Notes: generated by a model not told the origin, from the sequence alone. DNA of 64,000 nucleotides from Pedobacter polaris (GCF_005116505.1 NZ_SWBR01000001.1:1178001-1242000), one strand, 5' to 3'. Counted from the first letter of the stretch, positions 1-9,210 are shown. A program made the numbers and translations.

Positions 1-339
1 TACTATAAATTGCTGAGCAGCCATTAAGTTAATCTTTTTTACTCTTTCTGCAAGTCGTTTTGGTACAATATATTTTTTTCCTGGAGGTAGTGCCCCGAAA
101 AATAAAACAGCCTTGGTGCCAAAGTGAGTTGGTTTAATTTCTCCCTCACCTTTAATACAATTGTTTAATGCCATTAAGGAAAGTAAACTCGAATCGAAGA
201 TATGTGAGTAAACTTCACTATAACTCCAACCCCCAATTGGCGGAGTAAGTACAAAATCCTCTTCACCTTTGGTGGATAATTTTGTTTGGTATGCATTTAC
301 CACTTTTAGAATAGATTGGTGCACTTTGGCTATATTCAT
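1..339 (-). CDS. DinB-like family protein, C-terminus cut by window edge
   Basis: Reading leftward from an ATG at 339, 113 codons are open to the window edge, so the C-terminus is missing. The N-terminal part has the pattern of the DinB/YfiT-like four-helix-bundle superfamily: a first helix, then a 'PPIGGWSYSEVYSHI' segment in which Trp and His occupy positions usual for the family's first metal-site helix. Members are often metal-dependent, thiol-linked enzymes, but the substrate cannot be read from this fragment. It lies 25 bp downstream of the HAD phosphatase gene on the same strand and is probably the last gene of the upp transcription unit. The family call is by eye and moderate. Confidence 0.6.
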   Translation of the reverse strand, partial: MNIAKVHQSILKVVNAYQTKLSTKGEEDFVLTPPIGGWSYSEVYSHIFDSSLLSLMALNNCIKGEGEIKPTHFGTKAVLFFGALPPGKKYIVPKRLAERVKKINLMAAQQFIV

Positions 340-364
340 TCTATAAAGTTAAACTTTATTCTAT

Positions 365-1081
365 TTAGAAATGATTGAGCAACTCTTCCAAATGTAAAAT
401 TTGCCATTCTATATCTGCTGGTTTCTCTACATTTAAAGGGTTAAAAAAAATGGCCTTCATTCCAAAATCTTGGGCACCACGAATATCGGCTTCAAGGCTA
501 TCGCCAATCATAATACTTTCTTCTTTTGTTGCGATGGCTTTTTCTAAAGCATGCTCGAAAATTCTTTTATTAGGTTTGTTTACACCAACATCTTCAGAGA
601 TAATAACATTGGTAAAATAAGGATTTAACCCAGAAAGATTCATCTTGGTTAGCGTAGTTTCCTTAAATCCGTTAGATATAATATGTAGTTGATACTTCTT
701 TTGTAAATAGGCTAAAACCCTCTCTGCACCAGCAAATAAATTAGTTTTAGTAGGACTAATCTTCACATAGTCATCTTCAAATTGCTGTGGAACATGTTCT
801 GGTTTGATACCTAATTCTAAAAATGTTTTTCTAAAACGTTCTTCTCTTAATTTTTCTTTGGTAATTTCTCCTAAATGATATTGTTGCCAAAGGCGATGAT
901 TATTCTCAGTATAAAGTTCAATAAAATCAGTCGACTTTAATCCCAAAGCTTTTAATTGGTATACTTCATAAAGTTCTAATAAGGTTTCTTGGGCATTGCG
1001 GTCAAAATCCCAAATGGTGTGGTCAAGATCAAAGAAGATATGTTTGTATTGCTGCAAAATATTAAAGTTTAATAATGGCAA
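365..1081 (-). CDS. yjjG: YjjG-type HAD hydrolase (noncanonical pyrimidine nucleotidase)
   Basis: A 238-residue cytosolic HAD-superfamily phosphatase. HAD motif I is 'FFDLDHTIWDF' with the nucleophile and acid/base Asp at about residues 18 and 20. A helical cap follows, then motif II around 'HIISNGF', a conserved Lys near 'VNKPNKRIF', and motif IV 'IGDSLEADIRGA'. Length and cap fit the YjjG/YfnB subfamily, which dephosphorylates nucleoside 5'-monophosphates and helps exclude noncanonical pyrimidines. The gene lies 14 bp after the LMW-phosphatase-like gene and shares its strand with upp, so a nucleotide-salvage or clean-up role fits. The exact substrate is inferred. Confidence 0.85.
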   Translation of the reverse strand: MPLLNFNILQQYKHIFFDLDHTIWDFDRNAQETLLELYEVYQLKALGLKSTDFIELYTENNHRLWQQYHLGEITKEKLREERFRKTFLELGIKPEHVPQQFEDDYVKISPTKTNLFAGAERVLAYLQKKYQLHIISNGFKETTLTKMNLSGLNPYFTNVIISEDVGVNKPNKRIFEHALEKAIATKEESIMIGDSLEADIRGAQDFGMKAIFFNPLNVEKPADIEWQILHLEELLNHF

Positions 1082-1095
1082 AGGTAAGCCGTTAT

Positions 1096-1413
1096 TTAGA
1101 AATAAGCGGTAACTTTTGTTTCGATTTCTAAAACGAGTTCCTCATCCATATATTGATAGTCATCCAGTATATTTAAAATAATCACTTCTTTTTCGGCCAA
1201 ATAATCACTAAAATTCTCTGCTAATATTTGCTTATGCCTTTTCTCCATTACAAATATTAAATCTGCCCAACTAATTAGTTTTGAATTGATTTTTATTCTT
1301 GCAGAAGGTGATGTCCCAGCTGATTTTACTTGATGTAATGGATGATTTTGATAAATGGTTTCAGCCGTCGCACTTCGCCACTTGTTTCTACTACAAACAA
1401 AAAGAATATTCAT
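1096..1413 (-). CDS. Small low-molecular-weight protein-tyrosine-phosphatase-like protein
   Basis: A 105-residue protein that begins directly with the phosphatase P-loop: 'FVCSRNKWRSATAE' holds the CX5R signature (Cys7, Arg13) of LMW-PTPs. 'SAGTSPSA' and 'WADLIFVMEKRH' match the next conserved blocks, and 'LDDYQYMD' corresponds to the late acidic loop. It is shorter than the classical 150-residue LMW-PTP but matches a recognised short subfamily of about 105-110 residues, so I do not read it as truncated. It starts 3 bp after the upp stop codon and is surely cotranscribed with it. The physiological substrate is unknown. Confidence 0.8.
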   Translation of the reverse strand: MNILFVCSRNKWRSATAETIYQNHPLHQVKSAGTSPSARIKINSKLISWADLIFVMEKRHKQILAENFSDYLAEKEVIILNILDDYQYMDEELVLEIETKVTAYF

Positions 1414-1416
1414 GAT

Positions 1417-2061
1417 TTATGCCTTAATCCCAAAAGCTAAATCTCCAGCATCACCTAAACCAGGAACGATGTAGGACTTGCTAGTCATTTCATCATCTAT
1501 GGCGCCCAACCATAAATCTGCTTTGGGTAAGTTAGCTCTAACATGTTTTACTCCTTCAGTACTTGCAATTGCTGCAACAACATGTAGCTTTTTGATTTTG
1601 TAACGATTGATTAATTCCTTAGCGCAAAGTACCATGCTTAAGCCTGTAGCTAACATTGGATCTGCCAAAATTACAGTTTTACCTTCTAAATCTGGAGCAG
1701 AAATGTGCTCTATTTGGATAACGAAATCTCCATTCTTTTTCGTTTTACGATAAGCAGTAATAAAAGCACAATCTGCACGGTCAAAAACCTTTAGTAAGCC
1801 ATCTTGCATAGGTAGCCCCGCCCTTAAAATGGTAGCTAAAACAGGTTGCTGTTTTAAAACCATACTCTTGGCAATACCCAATGGCGTTTGCGTTTCAATT
1901 TCAGTATAAGTTAAAGTTTTACTGATTTCATAAGCAAAAAATTCTCCCAATCGTTGCAGATTTTTACGAAACCGCATCGAATCCTTTTGGATATTTTCAT
2001 CCCTCATTTCGGCAATGAAAGTATTAGCGATAGTATTGGTTTTACTTAGGTCGAAAATCAT
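1417..2061 (-). CDS. upp: Uracil phosphoribosyltransferase
   Basis: A 214-residue enzyme that converts uracil and PRPP to UMP in pyrimidine salvage. The hallmark segments are present: 'ILRAGLPMQDGLL', the PRPP-binding loop 'LADPMLATGLSM', and the C-terminal uracil-binding block 'VPGLGDAGDLAFG'. Length is normal for bacterial Upp. It is the first gene of a tight leftward unit (gaps 3, 14 and 25 bp) with the small phosphatase, the YjjG-like nucleotidase and the DinB-like gene. The 138-bp divergent gap to the GH172 gene must hold its promoter, but I see no perfect TAnnTTTG match there. Confidence 0.95.
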   Translation of the reverse strand: MIFDLSKTNTIANTFIAEMRDENIQKDSMRFRKNLQRLGEFFAYEISKTLTYTEIETQTPLGIAKSMVLKQQPVLATILRAGLPMQDGLLKVFDRADCAFITAYRKTKKNGDFVIQIEHISAPDLEGKTVILADPMLATGLSMVLCAKELINRYKIKKLHVVAAIASTEGVKHVRANLPKADLWLGAIDDEMTSKSYIVPGLGDAGDLAFGIKA

Positions 2062-2199
2062 GGGCTGACTATTTGTATAAAATTAACATTTATCAGGCTA
2101 TTTTTTAAAGCAAAATAGTTATATCTTAGTTTTTATCTTACTAAATCGTATTAGTAAGCCTAAAATTAACCAAATATTTATTCTTGTCTCCACTAGTGT

Positions 2200-4131
2200 A
2201 TGAAAAATCTTAAGGGTAAAAAAGTTGTTTTCATGATTGCGATGATGTTGCTTTATGCAAGTACCAGTATCGTTAAAGCTCAAATTAAGCAAGTAAGTAT
2301 CAATTCTGAATTAGAAAAAATGTTAACTATAGCTGATTTGCCAAAATACACAACTGCTAAAATTAGGCAGTTTTCATCTTATGATACAACAGGCAACAAT
2401 GATGATGGTTTTAGTGGGAAATATTCTTTTTTGCGAAAAAATCCAGATAGCAGTCTGGTTATTTTTGAAGCAAGTGGCGCAGGTGTAATCAATAGGATTT
2501 GGACCCCAACCCCAACCAATGATAGCATAGATTTTTATTTTGATGGTAGTGAAAAGCCATCCTATACGATCAAATTCTCTGACCTCTTTTCTGGTAAAGT
2601 GTATCCTTTTAATCTTCCACTCTGTGGCAATCAAGTTGGAGGTTATTTTTGTTATTTCCCTATCCCTTACAAAAATGGGTGCAAAGTGGTTTTTAGAGGC
2701 AAGAAATTGGAGTTTTATCAAATCCAGTATAGCAATCTCTCCGCAGGTAGTGTTGGAAAAACATTTAATGGAAATTTAACAAAAGAAGAAAGAGAAACAT
2801 TGGCTAAAGTTGCCAGTTCTTGGAATGACATCAAAAACGAAAAAATAAGTAAAGATAAAAATGTCCAAAAGCTTTCTATTGCTAAGACCATTAATGCAGG
2901 CCAAACCATATTACTTTCTTCCATTTTAAAGGGAGGAAGGATTGTTGGTTTTGAATTAGACAATGCCAAACAATATGAAAGCCTAACTAAACAAATTGAT
3001 ATTAAAATAACGTGGGATAATGAAGTAGAACCGGCAATCTATTTGCCCATAACAGACTTTTTTGGTTATGCTTTTGGTAAAATATCAATGCAAAGTTTAA
3101 TACATGGCACAAAAGAAAATATAAATTATTGTTATTTCCCAATGCCATTTGATAAGGCGGCGAAAATAGAGATGATATATAGAACAGCTGGTGGAAAAAA
3201 TGAACCGCTTCAAGTTTCTGGTAGGATTTATTATTTGCCACAGGTAAGAAACCCTAAAACAGAAGGTAAATTTTATGCCTATTGGAACAAAGACCTGCAA
3301 GCTCCGATAGGTAAACCGCATACTTTTTTACAAGGTAATGGTAGTGGCCATTATGTAGGTACCATATTACAAGCCCAAGGCTTAACACCTGGTATGACTT
3401 TATTTTTTGAAGGTGATGATTACACTGCTATTGATGGACAAACGACAGTGCATGGCACAGGTTCTGAAGATTATTTTAATGGTGGTTGGTACGCACTCTT
3501 AGATAGGTGGGATAGGAAAATGAGTTTGCCTTTACATGGTTCTTTAGATTATTCATTGCCATTTAGCCGCACCGGTGGATACAGATTATTTCTTTCTGAT
3601 AAAATGCCATTTGCAAAAAGCATCAATCATACCATAGAGCATGGCCCAGAAAACAATAATAAGCCCGCAGATTATACTTCTGTTGCATTTTATTATGCGC
3701 CAAAATCTATTGCAACATCGGTAGTGCCCACAAATAAATTAAGCAAGGTTTTTTTACCAGATACCTTAATGGTTTATCCGCAGCTAATGAATTTTAGTTT
3801 TAATGGAAATATCACTGTAGATGGCAACAATCTAACGGCGAGAAATGGAGGTAGCCTACGGATTGATTTGCAGGAAATTCCGCAAGGAAAATATAAGCTT
3901 TATTTAGATGTAGAAACAGCACCAAACGGCGCCGATATTGTTTTTTGGCAAAGACAAACCCAAGTTAGTAAGGCAATTTCATTTTATAATACCACTAAAA
4001 AATTTGAAGCTAAAAAGTTTATTTGCGACTTGGATATTGATGAATTTAGAAATACATTAACCCTACAGTTTAAAGCAGACAAGGAAAGAAATAATATACA
4101 TATTCATAGACTTATCTTGATTAAAAAATAG
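2200..4131 (+). CDS. Secreted DUF2961 / GH172-type glycoside hydrolase
   Basis: A 643-residue protein with an N-terminal signal peptide ending near 'STSIVKAQ'. The DUF2961 core is recognisable from 'RIWTPTPTNDSIDFYFDG', through 'FPIPYKNGCKVVF', to the strongly conserved 'GTGSEDYFNGGWY' at about residues 418-430 and 'PFSRTGGYRLF' after it. DUF2961 is now CAZy family GH172; characterised members act on difructose dianhydride or on D-arabinofuranosides. A C-terminal beta domain of about 120 residues follows. It faces a polysaccharide-deacetylase-like gene tail to tail with a 4-bp gap. The export and the family are well supported; the substrate is not known. Confidence 0.85.
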   Translation: MKNLKGKKVVFMIAMMLLYASTSIVKAQIKQVSINSELEKMLTIADLPKYTTAKIRQFSSYDTTGNNDDGFSGKYSFLRKNPDSSLVIFEASGAGVINRIWTPTPTNDSIDFYFDGSEKPSYTIKFSDLFSGKVYPFNLPLCGNQVGGYFCYFPIPYKNGCKVVFRGKKLEFYQIQYSNLSAGSVGKTFNGNLTKEERETLAKVASSWNDIKNEKISKDKNVQKLSIAKTINAGQTILLSSILKGGRIVGFELDNAKQYESLTKQIDIKITWDNEVEPAIYLPITDFFGYAFGKISMQSLIHGTKENINYCYFPMPFDKAAKIEMIYRTAGGKNEPLQVSGRIYYLPQVRNPKTEGKFYAYWNKDLQAPIGKPHTFLQGNGSGHYVGTILQAQGLTPGMTLFFEGDDYTAIDGQTTVHGTGSEDYFNGGWYALLDRWDRKMSLPLHGSLDYSLPFSRTGGYRLFLSDKMPFAKSINHTIEHGPENNNKPADYTSVAFYYAPKSIATSVVPTNKLSKVFLPDTLMVYPQLMNFSFNGNITVDGNNLTARNGGSLRIDLQEIPQGKYKLYLDVETAPNGADIVFWQRQTQVSKAISFYNTTKKFEAKKFICDLDIDEFRNTLTLQFKADKERNNIHIHRLILIKK

Positions 4132-4135
4132 ATTT

Positions 4136-5440
4136 TTAGTTAGCATTTTGTAACATAAATTCATAAACAGCTTTCCAGCCTTTCCATTTTCCACTTTCAG
4201 AGAGAGATTCATTATGCCATAAACTATAGAAATTTCCTTCAACCAGTTTAACGCTGGCAAGTAGTTCGTCTATTTTCTGTATGGCTTCATTAGGGCTTAA
4301 TTTTAGGTATTGTTGCAAAGTAACTTCCATTACTGCAAAAGGATGAATCTTTAAATGAGATTGCTTTTCTAGTTGTAAGTCGTACCAAAAAAATGGAGTG
4401 CAAGTGCCTGCTCTAAAACCAACTTGCGATGCATATCCCATTGAATAGTCGTGGTTAATTCCTGCTTTAATTAGTTTTAAATAGGTTCTTGGTAAATGTA
4501 ACTTTAAAAAATGCTGTCGTGATGCATTTATCTTTTTATTCGTGATTTGTTCTAGTGTCTTTATTTCTTCACTAATCTTTTTTGTTTCTGTATTTGAAGC
4601 ATAAGAAGTGTGAATGCCAATTTGTGCTTTTTTAGAAACCTCACTAATCAATGTTTTAAAAGCCTCATCTTCGGGATTAATATTTTGGTCAAATTCTTCA
4701 TGACCCTGATTGGCTAAAAGGAAAAAGAAAATCGGACTTAATTTATGTTTTTCATGAATTTCTTCTAAAAAACCATAAGTATCAAAAGGATCTGGTTGTC
4801 CAAGTCCGGTTTTGATAATATTTAAAATCTTTTCTGCATTTAAGTTAACCGCAGCTTTTAAAATTCTTGCAGTGTTTTTAGCCAAACCGCTAGAGCGAAA
4901 ATGGTAGGCTCTATCTACATCGATAGTAGGTGTGAATTTAAATTTTCGTTTCCCAAAAGTAAGTGAAGGATATTTTTTGAGCAGGATATTTTTTAAAATC
5001 ATTGCCCATCCATCAATAACAGGGGCTCCTAATAAGTTAAGTTTATATTGTAAACTTTGCTCTGCAGGGTAACGTCCATGTTCATCAGCCTCAAAAGGTA
5101 AGTATTCTTCATATCTACTTAAAAAATAAAATGAAGCAGCAAAAATTTCGAAAGGGAGAGCACTATTATTTACAGGAAAAGGAACCCGCTGGTCGCCAAA
5201 AGTTGTTTCTTTTACTTGAATTGGCTCTATATTATGCTGTGTTATAAAATGTGAACAATAAAAGAAAAGCTCATCTGCTAACGGTGCATCAGCATAAGTA
5301 AACTTTGGAGATTCACTTTTGATAAAGTCAGCTGCAATACTGGTAAATTCAAAGTCGCAAATTAGAATTTCTCTAAATATAAAGTTGAAGGTGTACTTTA
5401 TTCTAGGTGTAACATTAGGGTTGTATATTAACAAGTGCAT
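4136..5440 (-). CDS. Polysaccharide deacetylase family protein
   Basis: A 434-residue protein of the long Bacteroidota type annotated as polysaccharide deacetylase family. A unique N-terminal region of about 160 residues precedes a NodB-like fold that begins at 'FTPTIDVDRAYHF' (about residues 170-180), the family's first Asp-containing strand. 'IGIHTSYASN' and 'ASRQHFLKL' lie where the metal-site His residues usually occur. There is no signal peptide, so a cytoplasmic or inner-face site is likely. The substrate is unknown; these genes often occur with cell-surface glycan genes. It has its own 63-bp upstream gap to the DUF6702 gene on the same strand. Confidence 0.75.
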   Translation of the reverse strand: MHLLIYNPNVTPRIKYTFNFIFREILICDFEFTSIAADFIKSESPKFTYADAPLADELFFYCSHFITQHNIEPIQVKETTFGDQRVPFPVNNSALPFEIFAASFYFLSRYEEYLPFEADEHGRYPAEQSLQYKLNLLGAPVIDGWAMILKNILLKKYPSLTFGKRKFKFTPTIDVDRAYHFRSSGLAKNTARILKAAVNLNAEKILNIIKTGLGQPDPFDTYGFLEEIHEKHKLSPIFFFLLANQGHEEFDQNINPEDEAFKTLISEVSKKAQIGIHTSYASNTETKKISEEIKTLEQITNKKINASRQHFLKLHLPRTYLKLIKAGINHDYSMGYASQVGFRAGTCTPFFWYDLQLEKQSHLKIHPFAVMEVTLQQYLKLSPNEAIQKIDELLASVKLVEGNFYSLWHNESLSESGKWKGWKAVYEFMLQNAN

Positions 5441-5503
5441 GATTTTTTAAATATATTCCTAATAGTTGTATATTAATGAATCAATTTGTAATATTTATTG
5501 GTA

Positions 5504-6031
5504 TTAAAAATTTACTACTAAAGCATTTGAGGGGTAATTTGCCCTAACACTTTTCCTTATCCCACCTTTCTCTACATGTAAAATATTCATTTGATCATCA
5601 AACAGGTCATATAAAATGGTGTTGTTTATGCTTAATTTTTGGAGGGAGGTAATATTTCCTATTTCTAAATAAACGTTTGTAGCCTCTTGGTCTTTCTCAA
5701 ACCCAACATACGTAGCATTAACAGTTTTCCCATTCACGTTGTATTGTAAATGAGCAGTTAAATACTTTTTAATTAGTTCATCCATTGCTTTTTGCATAGA
5801 TGGTTTATTTAAGTCAGTTTTTACATTATAGCTTTTAGTCAACACATTCTCAAAATCATCTGTAAAAATTCTGCAGCTTATCTCTAAACTTTTTTCTTTT
5901 GAATTGAAATTTATCTCAGTTGTACTTACATGTAGTGGATGTTTACTTTCTTTTACAGACGTTGCTGGTAAAAAACAAGTAAAAATTAAAGAAACAAGTA
6001 ACAATTTTGAATATATAGCCTGCATTTGCAA
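5504..6031 (-). CDS. DUF6702-family secreted protein
   Basis: A 175-residue protein with an N-terminal hydrophobic export signal (about residues 8-24, 'SKLLLVSLIFTCFLPA'). The mature part opens with 'KHPLHVSTTEINFN' and contains 'RIFTDDFENVL', the pattern of the DUF6702 family of Bacteroidota. No enzyme motif is visible. It is divergent from the HupE/UreJ-like and M1-peptidase genes. In related genomes this trio is often seen together, which suggests a shared envelope process; that link rests on my recall of the family and not on this sequence. A TAGCTTTG element reads leftward 45 bp upstream. Confidence 0.7.
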   Translation of the reverse strand: MQMQAIYSKLLLVSLIFTCFLPATSVKESKHPLHVSTTEINFNSKEKSLEISCRIFTDDFENVLTKSYNVKTDLNKPSMQKAMDELIKKYLTAHLQYNVNGKTVNATYVGFEKDQEATNVYLEIGNITSLQKLSINNTILYDLFDDQMNILHVEKGGIRKSVRANYPSNALVVNF

Positions 6032-6075
6032 TAGAATTACTTAAATGATTAAAAAAGAATTTATTTTAGCTTTTA

Positions 6076-6083
6076 CAAAGCTA
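6076..6083 (-). promoter_or_regulatory. Bacteroidota -7 element (TAGCTTTG) for the DUF6702 gene
   Basis: On the minus strand this reads TAGCTTTG, a perfect match to the Bacteroidota -7 consensus TAnnTTTG, 45 bp before the ATG at 6031. No clear -33 TTTG is visible at the usual spacing, and such octamers occur by chance in AT-rich DNA, so support is moderate. Confidence 0.4.
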
Positions 6084-6114
6084 GCAAGCTATTTGGATAA
6101 TCTTAATATTCATT

Positions 6115-6699
6115 ATGCCTTTAGAGGATTTTTTGTTCTATTTTAAATTGGGTTGGTCTCATATTGTGAGTTTAGATGCGCTAGACCACCAATTATTTAT
6201 TCTAGCGCTAGTAACAGTTTATACCGCTAAAAATATTAAACAGGTACTAATTCTGGTTACTGCATTTACCATTGGGCATTCACTTACCCTATTATTGAGT
6301 GTATTGGATGTAATTAGATTTCCAAGCAAATGGGTAGAGTTCTTAATTCCCTGTACCATCTTTATTACAGCACTAAGTAATGTATTTAAAAAGGATTTTT
6401 CAGTAAGAGCAGTAAACACAAATTACTATCTTGCATTGTTATTTGGATTGATCCACGGAATGGGCTTTGCAAATTCTGTTCGTATGATGTTGGCAAAAGA
6501 TCAAAATATAGGTTGGGGCTTATTCGGTTTTAATGTAGGTTTAGAGGTTGGTCAAATTGTTTTTGTGATTATCATTTTATGTGTTACCTGGCTAGGTCTG
6601 TCTTTTTTTAGAATTAGACGTAGAGAATGGGTCATATTTTTATCAGCAGCAGTATTTAGCCTGGCTTTAAAAATGGCTTTAGAAAGAATTCCATACTAA
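6115..6699 (+). CDS. HupE/UreJ-family membrane protein
   Basis: A 194-residue integral membrane protein with about six hydrophobic segments. 'LGWSHIVSLDALDHQLFI', 'FTIGHSLTLLLSV' and 'GLIHGMGFANSVRMM' carry the conserved His residues of the HupE/UreJ family, which is linked elsewhere to nickel or metal handling of hydrogenases and ureases. No hydrogenase or urease gene is visible here, so the metal role is not established for this copy. It ends 11 bp before the M1-peptidase start, so the two are almost certainly one operon. The family call is firm and the function open. Confidence 0.8.
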   Translation: MPLEDFLFYFKLGWSHIVSLDALDHQLFILALVTVYTAKNIKQVLILVTAFTIGHSLTLLLSVLDVIRFPSKWVEFLIPCTIFITALSNVFKKDFSVRAVNTNYYLALLFGLIHGMGFANSVRMMLAKDQNIGWGLFGFNVGLEVGQIVFVIIILCVTWLGLSFFRIRRREWVIFLSAAVFSLALKMALERIPY

Positions 6700-6710
6700 T
6701 TAAATATACA

Positions 6711-9119
6711 ATGAAAAAATTTTACAAAGGTTTCATTCTTTTAACGTTGATAGGGCAAATCGCGTTAGCTCAAAATATTTTAAACAATCCTGGTAGTAAC
6801 CACGGTAATAAGTTTGAGCAACTAGGTACAATTTTAAATACACCTAATGAACAGCGTACCGCAAGTGGTGCGCCTGGCGTAAAGTATTGGCAGCAACGAG
6901 CAGATTATAAAATCAAATGCGAACTTGATGAGAAAAAGCTAACACTAAAAGGTAGTGAGACTATTACTTACTACAACAACTCTCCCGATGTGCTGACTTA
7001 TATCTGGATTCAATTGGATGAAAATGAGCATAACAATCTAAAAAATGCAAACTACCAAAGTAGCTCTAGAATGCCTAGTGGGGCATTAACAACTCAAGTA
7101 GATAATATGAAAGTTGGTTCGCAGGGTGATAATGGGTATGGTATAAATGTTACTAAAATAACTGATGCAACAGGGAAAAATCTAAGCTATACTGTGAATA
7201 AAACAATGATGCGCATAGAAATTCCTGCATTAAAATCTGGGACCCAGTTTATCTTCAATATCGATTGGAACTACAAAATTACAGATAGAATTGCAGGGGG
7301 TGGTCGTGGTGGTTATGAGTTTTTTCCAGAAGATGGAAACCACTTATTTACAATGGCACAATGGTATCCACGTTTGTGTGTTTATAGTGATGTTCAAGGC
7401 TGGCAAAATCATCAGTTTACTGGAAGAGGAGAATTCGCTTTAACTTTTGGAAACTTCAATGTTCAAATGACTGTGCCTGCTGATCATATGGTGGGTTCTA
7501 CAGGAGAATGTGTCAACTACAGCGCAGTATTAACGCCTACACAAATGGCAAGATACAATAAGGCTAAAACAAGCACTACCGCACCTGTTGAGATTGTAAC
7601 TTTAGCAGAAGCAAAAACTGCTGAAGCTAAAAAAACTGAAGCCAAAAAAACTTGGGTTTTCCAAGCTAATAATGTTCGTGATTTCGCATGGACATCTTCA
7701 AGAAAATTCATTTGGGACGCAATGGCTCAGCCAATTGCAGGTAAAAATGTAATGTGTATGAGTTTTTACGGCAAAGAAGCTTACGCTTTGTATAGCAAAT
7801 TTTCTTCGCGTGCAGTTGCACACACTATTAAAACTTATTCAGATTTTACTATTCCATATCCATACCCTGTTGCACAAAGTGTTGAGGCAGCAAACGGAAT
7901 GGAATATCCAATGATTTGTTTCAATTATGGCCGTACAGATGCGGATGGAACTTATAGTGAAAGTACTAAAAACGGAATGTTGGGTGTAGTAATTCACGAA
8001 GTAGGGCACAACTTTTTCCCGATGATTGTAAATAGTGATGAACGTCAATGGACTTGGATGGATGAAGGTTTAAATTCATTTGTTGAGTATTTAACAGAGG
8101 AGCTTTGGGATAATAAATTTCCTAGTAAAAAAGGTCCTGCTTATACCATTGTACCCTACATGAAATTACCAAAAGATCAGTTAGAGCCAATTATGTCTAA
8201 CTCAGAAAATATTGTAAACTTCGGTCCAAATGCTTATTCAAAACCTGCCACAGGTTTAAATATACTTCGTGAAACAATTATGGGTCGCGAATTATTTGAC
8301 TACGCTTTCAAAGAATATTCTAGGAGATGGGCTTTTAAACATCCTACACCTGCAGATTTATTTAGAACAATGGAAGATGCAAGTGGTGAAGACTTAGATT
8401 GGTTTTGGAGAGGTTGGTTTTATGGAACCGACCCTGTTGATATCTCTTTAGATAGTGTGAGGTATGCTAAACCAGATTTTTCAACTACAGCAAATGCTGG
8501 CGGAGGGAATAGATTTGGCAATAGGCCAGGAGGGTCAAGAGTAGATCCGCCAGCGGTTAATGCATTCGAAGACATTTCAAAAATCAGAAACCGTGAAAAT
8601 AGCAGTATAAAATTTTACACAGATAGAGACCTAGAAGCTAGAGATTTCTACTGGAAATATGATAGAGGTTTAGTAAATATTGATACTTCCTTAAATGCAA
8701 AACCTCAAACTCAACCTGCAAGGTTACCAATGGAAGAGTTTACCGCTGAAGAAAAAACCAAATATGGCAACAAATTTTTCTACGAGTTAAATTTCAGTAA
8801 CAAAGGTGGCTTAGTGATGCCAATTATTGTTGAGTTTACATTTAAAGATGGGACGAAATCTATAGACAGGATTCCTGCTCAAATCTGGAGATTAAATGAA
8901 TTGAAAACCTCTAAATTCTATGTTCAAGATAAAGAAGTAGCTTCAATTAAAATAGATCCAATGAGAGAAACTGCAGATATTAATGAAACAAATAACACTT
9001 GGGGCGGAAGTGCATCTCCTTCTAAATTTCAGTTATTTAAAATGCGTACTGGTGCTGGGCCAGCTCGTGGCCAATCAGTTGGTTCAAACCCAATGCAGTT
9101 GGAGAAGAAGTCTAAATAG
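6711..9119 (+). CDS. M1-family zinc metallopeptidase, secreted
   Basis: An 802-residue protein with a signal peptide ending near 'LIGQIALAQ'. The gluzincin site is complete: HEVGH at residues 429-433 and the third zinc ligand Glu452 in 'WMDEGLNSF', an 18-residue gap as in the M1 family. The exopeptidase-type segment 'EAANGMEYPMICF' lies upstream. A beta-sandwich N-domain precedes the catalytic part. Residues around 300-313 form a short Ala-Glu-Ala-Lys repeat insert. The C-terminal 200 residues are beta-rich and unassigned. It is probably periplasmic or surface-attached, cotranscribed with the HupE-like gene, and ends ahead of a strong terminator. Confidence 0.88.
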   Translation: MKKFYKGFILLTLIGQIALAQNILNNPGSNHGNKFEQLGTILNTPNEQRTASGAPGVKYWQQRADYKIKCELDEKKLTLKGSETITYYNNSPDVLTYIWIQLDENEHNNLKNANYQSSSRMPSGALTTQVDNMKVGSQGDNGYGINVTKITDATGKNLSYTVNKTMMRIEIPALKSGTQFIFNIDWNYKITDRIAGGGRGGYEFFPEDGNHLFTMAQWYPRLCVYSDVQGWQNHQFTGRGEFALTFGNFNVQMTVPADHMVGSTGECVNYSAVLTPTQMARYNKAKTSTTAPVEIVTLAEAKTAEAKKTEAKKTWVFQANNVRDFAWTSSRKFIWDAMAQPIAGKNVMCMSFYGKEAYALYSKFSSRAVAHTIKTYSDFTIPYPYPVAQSVEAANGMEYPMICFNYGRTDADGTYSESTKNGMLGVVIHEVGHNFFPMIVNSDERQWTWMDEGLNSFVEYLTEELWDNKFPSKKGPAYTIVPYMKLPKDQLEPIMSNSENIVNFGPNAYSKPATGLNILRETIMGRELFDYAFKEYSRRWAFKHPTPADLFRTMEDASGEDLDWFWRGWFYGTDPVDISLDSVRYAKPDFSTTANAGGGNRFGNRPGGSRVDPPAVNAFEDISKIRNRENSSIKFYTDRDLEARDFYWKYDRGLVNIDTSLNAKPQTQPARLPMEEFTAEEKTKYGNKFFYELNFSNKGGLVMPIIVEFTFKDGTKSIDRIPAQIWRLNELKTSKFYVQDKEVASIKIDPMRETADINETNNTWGGSASPSKFQLFKMRTGAGPARGQSVGSNPMQLEKKSK

Positions 9120-9169
9120 TATCGAGTAAGCGGTATCAAGTATTTAGACTTGATAACATCGAAAATAAG

Positions 9170-9202
9170 AACCCGAAGAAATAAAATACTTCGGGTTTTT
9201 TT
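9170..9202 (+). terminator. Rho-independent terminator after the M1 peptidase gene
   Basis: An 8-bp perfect stem, ACCCGAAG (9171-9178) with CTTCGGGT (9189-9196), a 10-base loop and a run of T after it. It lies 52 bp past the peptidase stop codon and closes the HupE/M1 operon. Confidence 0.85.
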
Positions 9203-9210
9203 AGTTAAAT

